Below are positions 63,991-64,000 of a DNA stretch of 64,000 bases, one piece after another. This DNA comes from Saccharina japonica (lineage: Eukaryota; Sar; Phaeophyceae; Laminariales; Laminariaceae), in NCBI GenBank assembly GCA_008828725.1, contig MEHQ01002596.1, positions 768,601 through 832,600 of the forward strand, in the 5' to 3' direction. Below the pieces are notes generated by a model. That model saw only the letters and a list, made by a program, of their open reading frames with translations, did no database searches and was not told the origin of the DNA. The position numbers and the translations under genes were made by a program. Position 1 is the stretch's first letter, and every line of letters starts with the position of its first letter.

Positions 63991-64000
63991 GCTGCAATGC

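Noticed and set aside
1-64000. CRISPR arrays, rRNA genes, LTR or other virus-derived elements
   Set aside because: No regularly spaced repeat/spacer array, no rRNA core sequence, and no reverse transcriptase, integrase, capsid or paired LTR could be recognised. The tandem repeats seen are minisatellites with no unique spacers.

Overview
This is nuclear DNA from a eukaryote. It carries interrupted protein-coding exons with GT-AG introns (and one GC-AG intron), tRNA-derived SINEs with A and B boxes, several families of TA- or TWA-flanked MITEs, long triplet microsatellites and many poly-G/poly-C runs. GC-rich, alanine/glycine/serine-rich exons separated by kilobase-long, T-rich, repeat-packed introns would fit a brown alga or another large-genome stramenopile. 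That assignment is a guess from style only. No bacterial, organellar or viral gene set is visible.

Layout. 1-10.7 kb is repeat-rich, with two or three exon-like pieces of an unidentified gene (3.46-5.4 kb) and an 815-bp PIF/Harbinger-like element. 10.8-18.4 kb is a cluster of tandem segmental duplications (about 2.6 kb per unit) built from five recognisable blocks and CAC/GTG-rich DNA. 18.4-28.8 kb is a graveyard of one repeat family (here called C), often in head-to-head pairs, plus two composite elements loaded with nested MITEs. 28.9-30.6 kb has little I can name. 30.6-51.0 kb (possibly to 57.0 kb) holds the one gene I can identify, a plus-strand RGS-domain (regulator of G-protein signalling) gene. 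It has a long low-complexity first exon followed by four short exons that together make a complete RGS fold, with introns of 6.2, 5.5, 4.7 and 1.0 kb. 57-64 kb is again transposon debris, ending in a three-level nest: a MITE holding a SINE, which holds an 849-bp terminal-inverted-repeat element with a TACG target duplication.

How the parts relate. The RGS gene would act on heterotrimeric G-protein alpha subunits; its introns are largely made of the same repeat families found outside it. The MITEs nearly all sit between TA dinucleotides (families B, E, H and L) or TWA (family G). Across the window, otherwise matching repeat copies differ by tiny insertions at TA that end in TA (TATTAATA, TACCWGGTA, TACTCGTA, TACGTA and similar). 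The 9-mer TACCWGGTA alone occurs about 22 times by my count, against less than one expected. I read these as excision footprints of the TA-specific elements, and consider this the most interesting signal in the window.

Family letters (A = SINE, B to N) are local names used only in this report. Family boundaries were read by eye and may be off by a few bases.
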